Below, one piece after another: positions 17,409-26,614 of a stretch of DNA of 64,000 bases. The notes beneath the pieces are model-generated. The model searched no databases. It had not been told where the DNA came from and saw only the letters and a list, made by a program, of their open reading frames with translations. Numbering within the stretch: position 1 is the stretch's first letter; every line of letters begins with the position of its first letter. The translations under genes were made by a program, and so were the position numbers. This DNA comes from Flavobacterium granuli (lineage in GTDB: Bacteria > Bacteroidota > Bacteroidia > Flavobacteriales > Flavobacteriaceae): NCBI RefSeq assembly GCF_900129705.1, contig NZ_FQWO01000008.1, positions 106,932-170,931 of the forward strand, read 5' to 3'.

Positions 17409-20400
17409 ATGATATTAAAAGTTATGAAAAAAGCAAAGCCAAGCAAGATTGCCTATCGACAGATTCTTAGTAATAGTATTAAAATTAAAAGATTGGAAAA
17501 AATCACGATGCTAGTCGCTATGTTTTTTTTATCAGCTGCCAGTTTTGCTCAACTACCCGCCGAACTGCTCAATCCTGAGATTGTTTCTATAAATAGAATG
17601 CCCATGCGAAACAGTGCTTTTAGTTTCGAAAGCATGGAGAAAGCCAAGCTGTACGACAGAGAGAAATCGGCTAACTATTTCTCATTAAACGGAAGTTGGA
17701 AATTCAATTGGGTGCAAGATCCGAACCAGCGTCCAGAGAATTTTTTCGAAACTACTTATGATGATTCTAAGTGGACGGATTTTAAGATTCCTGCCAGTTG
17801 GGAAGTTAACGGTTATGGTTTGCCCATTTATGTAAACCAGCCCTATGATTTTGCCGGCCATAATTTACGCTATTCCAAAATGAATCCACCATTTGATATT
17901 CCTTTCAATAACAATCCGGTAGGTTCATATCGTAAAAAAATCACTTTGCCTGACAATTGGAAGGGAAAACAGATTTTTATTCACGTAGGTAACGCTAAAT
18001 CCTGTCTTTTTGTTTGGGTAAACGGAAAAAAAGTAGGTTATAGTGAAGACAGTAAATTAGCGGCTGAATTTGATATTACAAAATTTTTGAAGCCAGGAGA
18101 AAACTTAATTGCTTTTCAAGTGTACCGTTGGAGTGATGCCAGTTATTTAGAATGTCAGGATATGTTTCGTTTTTCAGGAATCGAAAGAGACGTTTTTTTG
18201 TATGCGACAGAAAAATTGAACATTCGTGATACTAAGATTATCAGTACTCTTGACGATACTTATACAAATGGATTGCTTAGCATTGATGCCGAAATTAACA
18301 GCTATAAAACGGAAAAAGGACTATACAGCAAGAAAGACAGCTTAACGGTTGAGGTGCGTTTAGAGGATGCCAAAGGAAATGTGGTTTACCAAGATAAAAC
18401 CAAAGATTTTAAAACCATATTAGGGAAATATAAGACGAACGTAGAATTTCAAACTACTATAAAAAACGTGCAAAAATGGACGGCAGAAACGCCTTATTTG
18501 TACCGTTTATACCTTACTTTAAAAAATGCAAAAGGTGCTGTGATAGAAGTAGTACCACTTCGTATTGGTTTCAAAAAAATAGAAATCAAAGGTGCCGATT
18601 TTCTGGTAAACGGAAAAAGAGTTTTCATAAAAGGAGTTAACAGGCATGAACATCATCCTACAAACGGTCATACCTTGAGTAAGGAAGACATGAGAAAAGA
18701 TATGGAGATGATGAAGAAACTGAACGTTAATGCGGTTCGTCAGTCGCATTATCCGTCAGATCCGTATTGGATGGAACTTTGTGATGAATACGGTTTGTAT
18801 GTGGTGAATGAAGCCAACATTGAATCGCACGGTTTGGGTTACGATTTGGATGTGACTTTGGCTAACAATCCACTTTGGAAAGAATCGCATTTGCAACGTA
18901 TTCAGCGTATGTATGAAAGAGATAAAAATCATGTTTCGGTAGTAACTTGGTCTTTAGGAAACGAAGCCGGTGACGGAACTAATTTTTATGCCGCTTACGA
19001 TTGGTTGAAACAGCATACGACTTTGCCTATTCAGTATGAAAGAGATATTAATTATGAAAGGCCAAATGATACGCATTATTCAGAGATTTTTTGCCCGCAA
19101 TATATGTCTCCTGACGCTTTGTTGAGGTATTCAAAAAGTGATGCCAAAATTCCAAATATTCAAAGTGAATACGCCCACATTATGGGAAATAGTTTGGGTA
19201 ATTTTCAAGATTATTGGGATGTGGTAGAAAATAATCCAAAACTTCAGGGAGGATTTATATGGGAATGGATTGACCAATCTATCGATACTCTTAAAAACGG
19301 CAAACGTATCAAGGCGTATGGCGGAGATTTCCCGCTAGAAGGACCAGTTGATGAAAATTTAAGCGATAATAATTTCTGTGTAAAAGGAGTGGTTACGGCT
19401 TATAGAGAAATTACGCCAATGGCTTTGGAAGTGAAAAAAGCACACCAAAACATTAAAACAAAATTCATTGGCAACAATACGATTGCCATTAAAAACGGTT
19501 TTTTCTTTAAAAATCTGGATAATGTAATGATGCGTTGGCAATTGATGGAAAATGGAATTGCCAAAGAAAACGGCATCATTAACACTATTTCATTAGAGCC
19601 ACAAACTGAAAAAGAATTCAGATTAGCAATCAAAATAGCGCAGAAAGCCGATAAAGAATACCAGTTGAATGTGTATTATTCGCTAAAAACTGAAGAGCCT
19701 TTCTTGCCAAAAGGGTACGAGATTGCCGATGATCAGTTTGTACTAAAATCACTTCCGGCAGCTGCATTTACGCCAAAAACAAAAAAAGCTTTGGTCTTGA
19801 AAGAAACTAAAGAGCAGTGTACTATTTCTGGAGACAAATTTGAGGTTGTTTTTGATTTGAAAAAAGGTATCATGACGAGCTATAGTGTCAAAGGGGAGCA
19901 ATTTATCGAGCAAGGACCAAAACCTTCATTCTGGAGAGCACCAACAGACAACGATATTGGAGCCGGATTCAATACCAGCCTAAGAAAATGGAGAAATGCC
20001 TATGATAATGCTACTGAAATGCAGACCGCTGTTTCAAAAAACACAGATGGTTCGGTTCAAGTAAAATTTACAACGAAATTGATTGACGGAGAGGCTTCTC
20101 ACCAACAACTATTTACAGTTTACGGTGATGGAAGTATCAAAGTAGATAATGAATTTACGGCTATTAAAGGTAAAAATTCGTTGTTGTTGAGAGCCGGAAA
20201 TGACTTGGTTATCAATAAAAAATTTAACACTATCAATTGGTATGGTCGCGGTCCTGGTGAAAATTATTGGGATAGAAAAACCAATACTTTCATTGGCCAA
20301 TTCAAACAATCAGTAGATGAGCAGTATTTTCCCTATGCCAGACCACAGGAAAGCGGGAACAAAACCGAAGTGCGCTGGGTGACTTTTGCCAATGCAAAAG

Positions 20401-20660
20401 GTAAAAAAATCAGTTTTGCTTTTGTTGATCATTTATTGAGTTTTTCAGCCTTGCCTTATCATCTTGACGATTTAGATCCTGAAGCGCAAAAGAAACAATA
20501 CCATAGTGGCGAATTGAATAAGAGAAATGAAATCTACCTGCACATGGACTTGCAACAAACCGGTATGCAAGGGATTGACAGCTGGGGCTCTATGCCAATG
20601 GAGAAATACAGAATTCCTTTTAAAAATTACAATTACAGTTATTGGATGAAAGTTGAATAA
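17409..20660 (+). CDS. GH2 beta-galactosidase, LacZ type, exported
   Basis: A 1083-residue LacZ-like glycosidase, expected to remove terminal beta-linked galactose. Order: signal peptide with a long basic n-region (ends SFAQ near residue 47), sugar-binding domain, immunoglobulin-like domain, TIM barrel, and C-terminal Bgal_small_N domain (about 800-1080). The acid/base is in SLGNEAGDG (E519) and the nucleophile in QSEYAHIMGNS (E587). VNRHEHHP and RQSHYPSDPYW are also typical. An ATG at 17424 is an alternative start. It heads a run of five glycosidase genes and has a distinctive repeat-bearing promoter. Linkage preference is not visible. Confidence 0.9.
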   Translation: MILKVMKKAKPSKIAYRQILSNSIKIKRLEKITMLVAMFFLSAASFAQLPAELLNPEIVSINRMPMRNSAFSFESMEKAKLYDREKSANYFSLNGSWKFNWVQDPNQRPENFFETTYDDSKWTDFKIPASWEVNGYGLPIYVNQPYDFAGHNLRYSKMNPPFDIPFNNNPVGSYRKKITLPDNWKGKQIFIHVGNAKSCLFVWVNGKKVGYSEDSKLAAEFDITKFLKPGENLIAFQVYRWSDASYLECQDMFRFSGIERDVFLYATEKLNIRDTKIISTLDDTYTNGLLSIDAEINSYKTEKGLYSKKDSLTVEVRLEDAKGNVVYQDKTKDFKTILGKYKTNVEFQTTIKNVQKWTAETPYLYRLYLTLKNAKGAVIEVVPLRIGFKKIEIKGADFLVNGKRVFIKGVNRHEHHPTNGHTLSKEDMRKDMEMMKKLNVNAVRQSHYPSDPYWMELCDEYGLYVVNEANIESHGLGYDLDVTLANNPLWKESHLQRIQRMYERDKNHVSVVTWSLGNEAGDGTNFYAAYDWLKQHTTLPIQYERDINYERPNDTHYSEIFCPQYMSPDALLRYSKSDAKIPNIQSEYAHIMGNSLGNFQDYWDVVENNPKLQGGFIWEWIDQSIDTLKNGKRIKAYGGDFPLEGPVDENLSDNNFCVKGVVTAYREITPMALEVKKAHQNIKTKFIGNNTIAIKNGFFFKNLDNVMMRWQLMENGIAKENGIINTISLEPQTEKEFRLAIKIAQKADKEYQLNVYYSLKTEEPFLPKGYEIADDQFVLKSLPAAAFTPKTKKALVLKETKEQCTISGDKFEVVFDLKKGIMTSYSVKGEQFIEQGPKPSFWRAPTDNDIGAGFNTSLRKWRNAYDNATEMQTAVSKNTDGSVQVKFTTKLIDGEASHQQLFTVYGDGSIKVDNEFTAIKGKNSLLLRAGNDLVINKKFNTINWYGRGPGENYWDRKTNTFIGQFKQSVDEQYFPYARPQESGNKTEVRWVTFANAKGKKISFAFVDHLLSFSALPYHLDDLDPEAQKKQYHSGELNKRNEIYLHMDLQQTGMQGIDSWGSMPMEKYRIPFKNYNYSYWMKVE

Positions 20661-20679
20661 TTAATTTTAGATAAAAAAA

Positions 20680-23301
20680 ATGAAAAAACAGATTGTCTTT
20701 TTAGTATTACTTCTAGTTTTTTTTAGTGCCAATGCACAACAGAAAAAGGTGTCGGGATTAGTTCCCGGTACCGTTTTTGTTTTAAAAAAAACAACACTGC
20801 CGGATAGTTTGTTTTCTACCTATTATCATCAACGGCTTACTCATTTCAGAAGCCTGCCGATAACAAAAAATGATATTGTATTCATAGGAAACAGCATTAC
20901 CGATGGAGCGGAATGGAGCGAATTATTTGCTGACAATCGCATCAAAAACCGTGGAATTAGTGGCGACATAAGTGCCGGAGTTCTGAACCGAATAGACGAG
21001 ATTATCATCAGAAAACCCGCAAAAGTTTTTTTACTGATAGGGACTAATGACCTTCCAAGAAATACTTCGACCGATAGTATTTTTAAAAATATCACAAAAA
21101 TTGCTGCTTATCTAAAACAGGAATCCCCTTCGACAAAATTGTACGTGCAAAGTATATTGCCGGTGAATGATGTCTATAAAAAATTTGGCGGACACACCAG
21201 CAAGGGAGAACAAATAAAACAGTTAAATGCCAGTCTGAAACAAAATGCAACGGCATTCAATTATACTTATATTGATTTGCATACTCCATTTTGTGATCAA
21301 AATGGAAAGTTGATAAAAGAATTTACCAATGATGGTTTGCATCTCAAGGGTGAAGGCTATTTAATGTGGAAGCATTTGGTTTATCCTTATGTTTTTGATT
21401 TGGAGTCAAAGCCTTCTTTATTGCCTAAACCACAACAGTTGAAATGGAATAACGGTTATTTTTCATTGACTGGAGTTACTACAATTGTTACAGATAATCC
21501 GGCTTTGGCAAAGGAAGCTTTGGTCCTGAAAAATGCGATGGAGCAAAAAGGTCTCAATGTTAAATTAGCCAATAAAGTGTCGGATGCAGCAAACTATATT
21601 CAGCTTCGTCTGGGAAAAGTAGCTTCGCCGCAAAATCAATCTGAGGCCTATCATCTGGAAACGGCCAAGGATAAAATTGTGCTTACTGCTAATAGTTCTC
21701 AAGGAGTTTTTAATGGGATTCAAACTTTATTGCAGTTAATGCGCGACAATGTTTTTGTTGATGCTGCTGAAATCACAGATTGGCCTGCTTTTGCTTGGCG
21801 TGGATTTATGGTCGATGTGGGAAGAAATTTCCAATCCGTTAAATTGTTAAAACAACAAATTGATGCGATGGCAGCTTATAAACTGAATATTTTTCACTTT
21901 CATCCTACCGAAGATATTGCCTGGCGTTTGCAAAGTAAGCTTTATCCGCAGTTAACAAATCCGGAATTTATGCTTCGCGACAAAGGCGAATATTATACGG
22001 AGAGTGATTTAAAAGAGCTGATTAATTATTGTAAAGAACGTTACATCACCTTAGTTCCGGAAATTGATATGCCAGGTCACAGTGCTGCTTTCAAAAGAGC
22101 GATGGGCGTTGATATGCAAAGCGATGAAGGTTTAGAAATTGTAAAAAACATCATAAAAGAATTTTGTGCGACTTATGACGTTCCTTATTTGCACTTAGGT
22201 GCCGATGAGGTAAAAATCACCAATCAGAAGTTTCTACCAGAAGTAATTGCCCTAACTGAAAGTTTGGGTAAAAAAGTAATTGGTTGGGAGCCGGGAGGCA
22301 ATTTTACCGATAGCGTAATTCGTCAGCTTTGGATGGAAGGCGCGACAAAAGTTAGCAAGAACCAGAACATAAAATACTTAGATTCTAGGCATTTGTATTT
22401 AAACCACATGGATCCCTTGGAGAGTGTAGTTACTATTTTTAATCGCCAAATATGCAATTTAACCGAAGGTAATGAAAATGCTTTGGGTGGTATTGTATGC
22501 GTTTGGAATGATAGGGCTGTGGCCAATGAAGAAGATGTTATGACAATGAATCCGGTTTATCCGGGCATGTTGGCTTTTGCAGAGCGCAGCTGGCGTGGTG
22601 GTGGTAATGCGGGCTGGACAGCAACTATTGGTGAACGAGATAGTGAAAGAGCGATTGCTTTTACAGAGTTCGAAAACCGTTTGTTGGATCAAAAAAAGCA
22701 ATATTTTAAAGGCTTAGATTTTAATTATGTGAAACAAGCCAATTTGGTTTGGGATATTTATGGTCCTTTTGATAATAAAGGGGATTTAACCAAAACTTTT
22801 GCACCCGAGAAACCAAAGTTTAATGCATCGAAAGAAAAACCAATGTACAAAGCCACCGGCGGGACTTTGGTAATGAGACATTGGTGGGCTCCGTTAATTT
22901 CGGGGGTTATCGAACAGCCAAAAGAAAATACGACTTGGTATGCTCAAACTCAAATTTGGAGTGATGAAGATAAACAGCAAGAATTTTGGATCGGTTTTAA
23001 TAATTTTTCCCGTTCCATGAATACGGATTCTCCAGTGGCGGGAACTTGGAATAATTTGAATAGTTTAATCTGGGTAAATAATGAGTTGGTTAATCCGCCA
23101 ATTTGGAAACGTCCTAACCAAAAAGGGGACTTGGAAATCCCACTAATTGATGAAGGATACGAATTTAGAGAACCAACAAAAATCACTTTAAAAAAAGGAT
23201 GGAATACGGTGAGGGTAAAATTGCCGGTAGGATCATTCAAAGGGTCTAATTGGCAAAATCCGGTAAAATGGATGTTCACTTTTGTTGAGGTAAGTGAATA
23301 A
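20680..23301 (+). CDS. SGNH esterase-GH20 beta-hexosaminidase fusion, exported
   Basis: An 873-residue two-enzyme protein. After a signal peptide (ends SANAQ) comes an SGNH/GDSL hydrolase domain (about 60-240) with block I GNSITDG (S72), the GISGDIS block II, GTNDLP block III and DGLHL (D218, H221), so the catalytic residues are all present. A GH20b-like domain follows (~250-375), then a GH20 barrel with HFHPTEDIAWRL, PEIDMPGHS and the catalytic pair D509-E510 in LGADEV. A C-terminal beta domain extends to 873. It probably removes an acyl group and a terminal HexNAc from the same glycan; substrate is inferred. It starts 19 nt after the GH2 stop. Confidence 0.85.
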   Translation: MKKQIVFLVLLLVFFSANAQQKKVSGLVPGTVFVLKKTTLPDSLFSTYYHQRLTHFRSLPITKNDIVFIGNSITDGAEWSELFADNRIKNRGISGDISAGVLNRIDEIIIRKPAKVFLLIGTNDLPRNTSTDSIFKNITKIAAYLKQESPSTKLYVQSILPVNDVYKKFGGHTSKGEQIKQLNASLKQNATAFNYTYIDLHTPFCDQNGKLIKEFTNDGLHLKGEGYLMWKHLVYPYVFDLESKPSLLPKPQQLKWNNGYFSLTGVTTIVTDNPALAKEALVLKNAMEQKGLNVKLANKVSDAANYIQLRLGKVASPQNQSEAYHLETAKDKIVLTANSSQGVFNGIQTLLQLMRDNVFVDAAEITDWPAFAWRGFMVDVGRNFQSVKLLKQQIDAMAAYKLNIFHFHPTEDIAWRLQSKLYPQLTNPEFMLRDKGEYYTESDLKELINYCKERYITLVPEIDMPGHSAAFKRAMGVDMQSDEGLEIVKNIIKEFCATYDVPYLHLGADEVKITNQKFLPEVIALTESLGKKVIGWEPGGNFTDSVIRQLWMEGATKVSKNQNIKYLDSRHLYLNHMDPLESVVTIFNRQICNLTEGNENALGGIVCVWNDRAVANEEDVMTMNPVYPGMLAFAERSWRGGGNAGWTATIGERDSERAIAFTEFENRLLDQKKQYFKGLDFNYVKQANLVWDIYGPFDNKGDLTKTFAPEKPKFNASKEKPMYKATGGTLVMRHWWAPLISGVIEQPKENTTWYAQTQIWSDEDKQQEFWIGFNNFSRSMNTDSPVAGTWNNLNSLIWVNNELVNPPIWKRPNQKGDLEIPLIDEGYEFREPTKITLKKGWNTVRVKLPVGSFKGSNWQNPVKWMFTFVEVSE

Positions 23302-23310
23302 AGGATTGCT

Positions 23311-23343
23311 AAACCTATAAGGTTTTTAAAACCTTATAGGTTT
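23311..23343. repeat. Near-perfect 16-bp palindrome (REP-like)
   Basis: AAACCTATAAGGTTTT is followed by one T and its exact inverse AAAACCTTATAGGTTT. It lies 9 nt after the GH20 fusion gene, inside the glycosidase run, and is followed by TTTAATTTTT, so it could also cause partial termination. From memory, similar AACCT-type palindromes are scattered in Flavobacterium genomes; this cannot be checked here. Confidence 0.7.
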
Positions 23344-23430
23344 AATTTTTATATACAATCAAAATTTCTACAAGCTTTAAATAAAGACATAAAACAAGAT
23401 TAGCTTTCAATATAAAAACAATATTTTAAA

Positions 23431-25113
23431 ATGAAGAATATCTTATTAGTGTTTGTTCTGTTTGCGAGCCTCGCTACAAAGGCGCAAAACAAAGTCCAAA
23501 CAAAAAAACAAAACCCGCTTTATATCAGTTTTACAAGCAGTAATAGCCGTTTTGCAAAAGATCTAAAGCCGGCTGTTTCTCCAACTAATAATTGGGAAAC
23601 TACGGCTTGGAAAGGCGAAAAAATTCATACCCAAATTTTGGTTTGGGCAGATAGGGATATTGCTAAATTGACTTTAAGCATCAGCGATCTGAAAACTAAA
23701 GCCGGAAATCAGATTACCAAAGCCAATGCGAAAATCGGTTTTGTGCAGTACGTCATTACAGATGAATTTGGTGGTGGTTGTGGTCATCGAAAGCCTGAAG
23801 ATTTCAAGTCCTCATTAGTGGCCGATCCTATTAATTGGGGATCTTCTATTGAGGTGAAAAAAAATAATCTGCAGCCAATTTGGTTAAGTATAAATATTCC
23901 GGCTAATACGACTGCGGGGCAATACAAAGGAATCGTAACTATAAATTCAGGGAGAAAAATTAGTTTGCCTATTGTTGTAAATGTGCTCGAGCACCTACTT
24001 CCGTCTGCCGATAAATGGAAGTTTGATTTGGATCTTTGGCAACATCCTGCCGCCATTGCCAGAGTACATAAGGTGGAATTGTGGAGCAAGGAACATTTTG
24101 AAAAAATGCGACCTTATTACACAATGCTTGCCAATGCCGGTCAAAAGAGCATCACCACCAGTATCATGAATGAACCTTGGGGACATCAAACCTATGATGA
24201 TTTTCCAAGCCTCATAAAATGGGTTAAGAAAAAGGATGGCAGCTGGTTTTATGATTACAGTCTGTTTGACAAATACGTTTCTTTTGTGATGAGTTGCGGG
24301 ATCACGAAACGCATCAATTGTTATAGTATGGTGCCATGGAAATTGTCTTTTCAATATTATGACGAAAGCCTTTCAAAAGACACCGAACTTGTTGCAAAAA
24401 TAGGTTCTGACGAATACAACAGTTTTTGGTCATCGATGATAAAAGATTTTACGAAACATCTAAAGGAAAAAGGATGGTTTAGTATTAGTACTATCGCCAT
24501 GGACGAAAGACCGATGAAAGATATGCAAACGGTCATTAAATTATTGAAAGATATTGACCCAAATTGGAAAATTGCCTTGGCAGGAAATTACCATCCTGAG
24601 ATTGAAAAAGATATTTTTGATTACAGCATAGCATCGCGATTTGAGTTTGATGCGGCAATTTTGAAAGAGCGTACGGCACTAGGGAAACCAAGTACTTGGT
24701 ACACTTGCTGCGAAGAAAATTATCCTAACGGCTTTACTTTTTCGCCGCCTGCAGAACACGTTTGGATGGGTTGGTATGCTGCCGCAAAAGGATTTACGGG
24801 TTATTTGCGTTGGGCTTATAACAGCTGGCCTCAAAATCCACTGACTGATAGTCGTTTTACGGCTTGGCCTGCAGGAGATACTTTTCAGGTATATCCCGGT
24901 CCTATGACATCGATCCGTTTTGAAAAATTGATTGAAGGAATTCAGGATTTTGAAAAAATACATATTCTTCAGCAAGGATTTAAACAATCAGGAAATCAGG
25001 CAAAAATAGACGAGCTGAATCAGTTGTTAAGCACTTTTGATTTGAAAATGTTGAAAGAGATTCCTTCCGAAAAAATTGTTGATGAAGCAAAATCAAAATT
25101 GAAGAAATTCTAA
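23431..25113 (+). CDS. GH123-like beta-N-acetylgalactosaminidase (DUF4091 domain), exported
   Basis: A 560-residue secreted protein (signal peptide ends TKAQ at residue ~19). It has an N-terminal beta-sandwich (~25-190) and a TIM barrel ending in the DUF4091 segment GYLRWAYNSWPQNPLTDSRF and PAGDTFQVYPGP. The AMDERPM motif supplies the adjacent D358-E359, matching the Asp-Glu pair used for substrate-assisted catalysis in GH123. The family removes beta-linked GalNAc. Proteins with DUF4091 are diverse, so family membership is likely but substrate is inference. It lies within the glycosidase run after a palindromic repeat. Confidence 0.75.
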   Translation: MKNILLVFVLFASLATKAQNKVQTKKQNPLYISFTSSNSRFAKDLKPAVSPTNNWETTAWKGEKIHTQILVWADRDIAKLTLSISDLKTKAGNQITKANAKIGFVQYVITDEFGGGCGHRKPEDFKSSLVADPINWGSSIEVKKNNLQPIWLSINIPANTTAGQYKGIVTINSGRKISLPIVVNVLEHLLPSADKWKFDLDLWQHPAAIARVHKVELWSKEHFEKMRPYYTMLANAGQKSITTSIMNEPWGHQTYDDFPSLIKWVKKKDGSWFYDYSLFDKYVSFVMSCGITKRINCYSMVPWKLSFQYYDESLSKDTELVAKIGSDEYNSFWSSMIKDFTKHLKEKGWFSISTIAMDERPMKDMQTVIKLLKDIDPNWKIALAGNYHPEIEKDIFDYSIASRFEFDAAILKERTALGKPSTWYTCCEENYPNGFTFSPPAEHVWMGWYAAAKGFTGYLRWAYNSWPQNPLTDSRFTAWPAGDTFQVYPGPMTSIRFEKLIEGIQDFEKIHILQQGFKQSGNQAKIDELNQLLSTFDLKMLKEIPSEKIVDEAKSKLKKF

Positions 25114-25224
25114 TAATCCAATTGTGAGATTTTTAGCGGTAGAAAGAGTTTTTTTAGGTCAGATGTATTTATAAAATACGGTTTTCTGCTTGCGAAGATT
25201 TCAATAAAATAAAGAAAATAAAAA

Positions 25225-26475
25225 ATGAAAAACCAAATTATTAGCCTTTTCGTACTGGCACTTTGCCTGAGTATTGGCACTGTAGAAGCACAATCTAAAG
25301 CAATTGACGGTACTTTATTAGCACCAACACCTCCCATGGGTTGGATGACCTGGAACTATTTTGCCGATAATATTAACGAAAAAGACATTCGCGAAATGGC
25401 CGATGCCATGGTGAGCAGCGGTATGTTGAAGGCGGGTTACAATCACGTATTCATTGATGACGGCTGGCAAGGTGGTCGTGATAATAAAAATAATATTATT
25501 GCAGATCCTGTAAAATTCCCTTCGGGCATAAAAGCGCTGGCAGATTACGTTCACAGCAAAGGATTGAAATTAGGAATTTATTCAGATGCGGCACCGCTAA
25601 CCTGCGCGGGCTATACCGCCAGTTTAAATTTTGAAGAACAGGATGCCAAAACTTTTGCCAGTTGGGATGTTGATTATTTGAAATACGATTACTGCGGCGC
25701 TCCGGATGATATGGAGGTTGCCAAAAGCCGTTATAAAAAAATGGCCGATGCTTTGCGCAAAAGCGGTCGTGATATAAGTTTTGGTATTTGTGAATGGGGA
25801 GATCGTAAACCTTGGCTTTGGGCAGGGCAAGTAGGCGGGCAATTATGGAGAACCACTGCTGATGTAAGAGATAAATGGAAAAGTCTTACTCCTGTAAAGA
25901 AACAAAGTGAATTGCATGGAACCGGTGCAGGAATACTGGATATTGTTGATTACTCGCAGGATCATGCGTCTTATGCCGGACCAGGACATTGGAACGATAT
26001 GGATATGCTGGTAGTGGGACTTTACGGTAAAAAAGGACCTTCGGGAGATTTAGGTGGAGTTGGATGTACCGATACCGAATACCAAAGCCAGATGAGTATT
26101 TGGTCGATTTTGAATTCACCATTGGCGGCGACTAATGATGTTCGAAAAATGAATGCCGAAACCAAACGTATTTTATTAAATGAGGAGGTAATCGCCATCA
26201 ATCAAGACGCTTTGGGAAAACAGGCAGTTTGTAAAATTAAGAATGACTTGTGGAGCGTTTTTGTAAGACCATTGGCAAACGGTGATTTTGCAATTGCAAT
26301 TCTAAACCGTTCGGAGGCTACACAGAATTCAAAAATAAATTTTGCTGAATTAGGATTAAACGGAAACTTCGAAATAAGAGATTTATGGGAACATAAGGTG
26401 ATCGCCAAAGGCAAGAAATGGAACGGAAAAGTGAAGAGCCATGAAACAAAAATGTTCCGTTTGAAGAAAATATAA
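25225..26475 (+). CDS. GH27 alpha-galactosidase/alpha-N-acetylgalactosaminidase, exported
   Basis: A 416-residue retaining glycosidase for alpha-linked galactose or GalNAc. The signal peptide ends VEAQ. Family signatures are PPMGWMTWN, VFIDDGWQ, the nucleophile in YLKYDYC (D155), and the acid/base aspartate D213 in RTTADVRDKW. The C-terminal beta domain covers about residues 325-416. Length is that of a minimal GH27. It is followed by a second GH27 gene with extra domains, so the pair may split alpha-Gal and alpha-GalNAc or different linkages. Confidence 0.92.
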   Translation: MKNQIISLFVLALCLSIGTVEAQSKAIDGTLLAPTPPMGWMTWNYFADNINEKDIREMADAMVSSGMLKAGYNHVFIDDGWQGGRDNKNNIIADPVKFPSGIKALADYVHSKGLKLGIYSDAAPLTCAGYTASLNFEEQDAKTFASWDVDYLKYDYCGAPDDMEVAKSRYKKMADALRKSGRDISFGICEWGDRKPWLWAGQVGGQLWRTTADVRDKWKSLTPVKKQSELHGTGAGILDIVDYSQDHASYAGPGHWNDMDMLVVGLYGKKGPSGDLGGVGCTDTEYQSQMSIWSILNSPLAATNDVRKMNAETKRILLNEEVIAINQDALGKQAVCKIKNDLWSVFVRPLANGDFAIAILNRSEATQNSKINFAELGLNGNFEIRDLWEHKVIAKGKKWNGKVKSHETKMFRLKKI

Positions 26476-26531
26476 CCCAGGCTTGATCTGGGCAGTGACA
26501 AATATTTAAACAAAAAGGGATGGGCTAAAGA

Positions 26532-26575
26532 TAAAAATTCCTGTTTTCGGAGGAATACAGGAACTTTTATTTTTT
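26532..26575 (+). terminator. Terminator-like hairpin between the two GH27 genes
   Basis: TTCCTGT (26538-26544) pairs with ACAGGAA (26557-26563); the arms are extended by A-rich and T-rich sides and followed by TTTTATTTTTT. A smaller stem CCCAG/CTGGG lies at 26476-26492. Transcription of the second GH27 gene may thus be reduced or separately driven. Confidence 0.65.
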
Positions 26576-26614
26576 GATGGTGTCCTAAAGAATACAAGCT
26601 AATACAATTACAAC

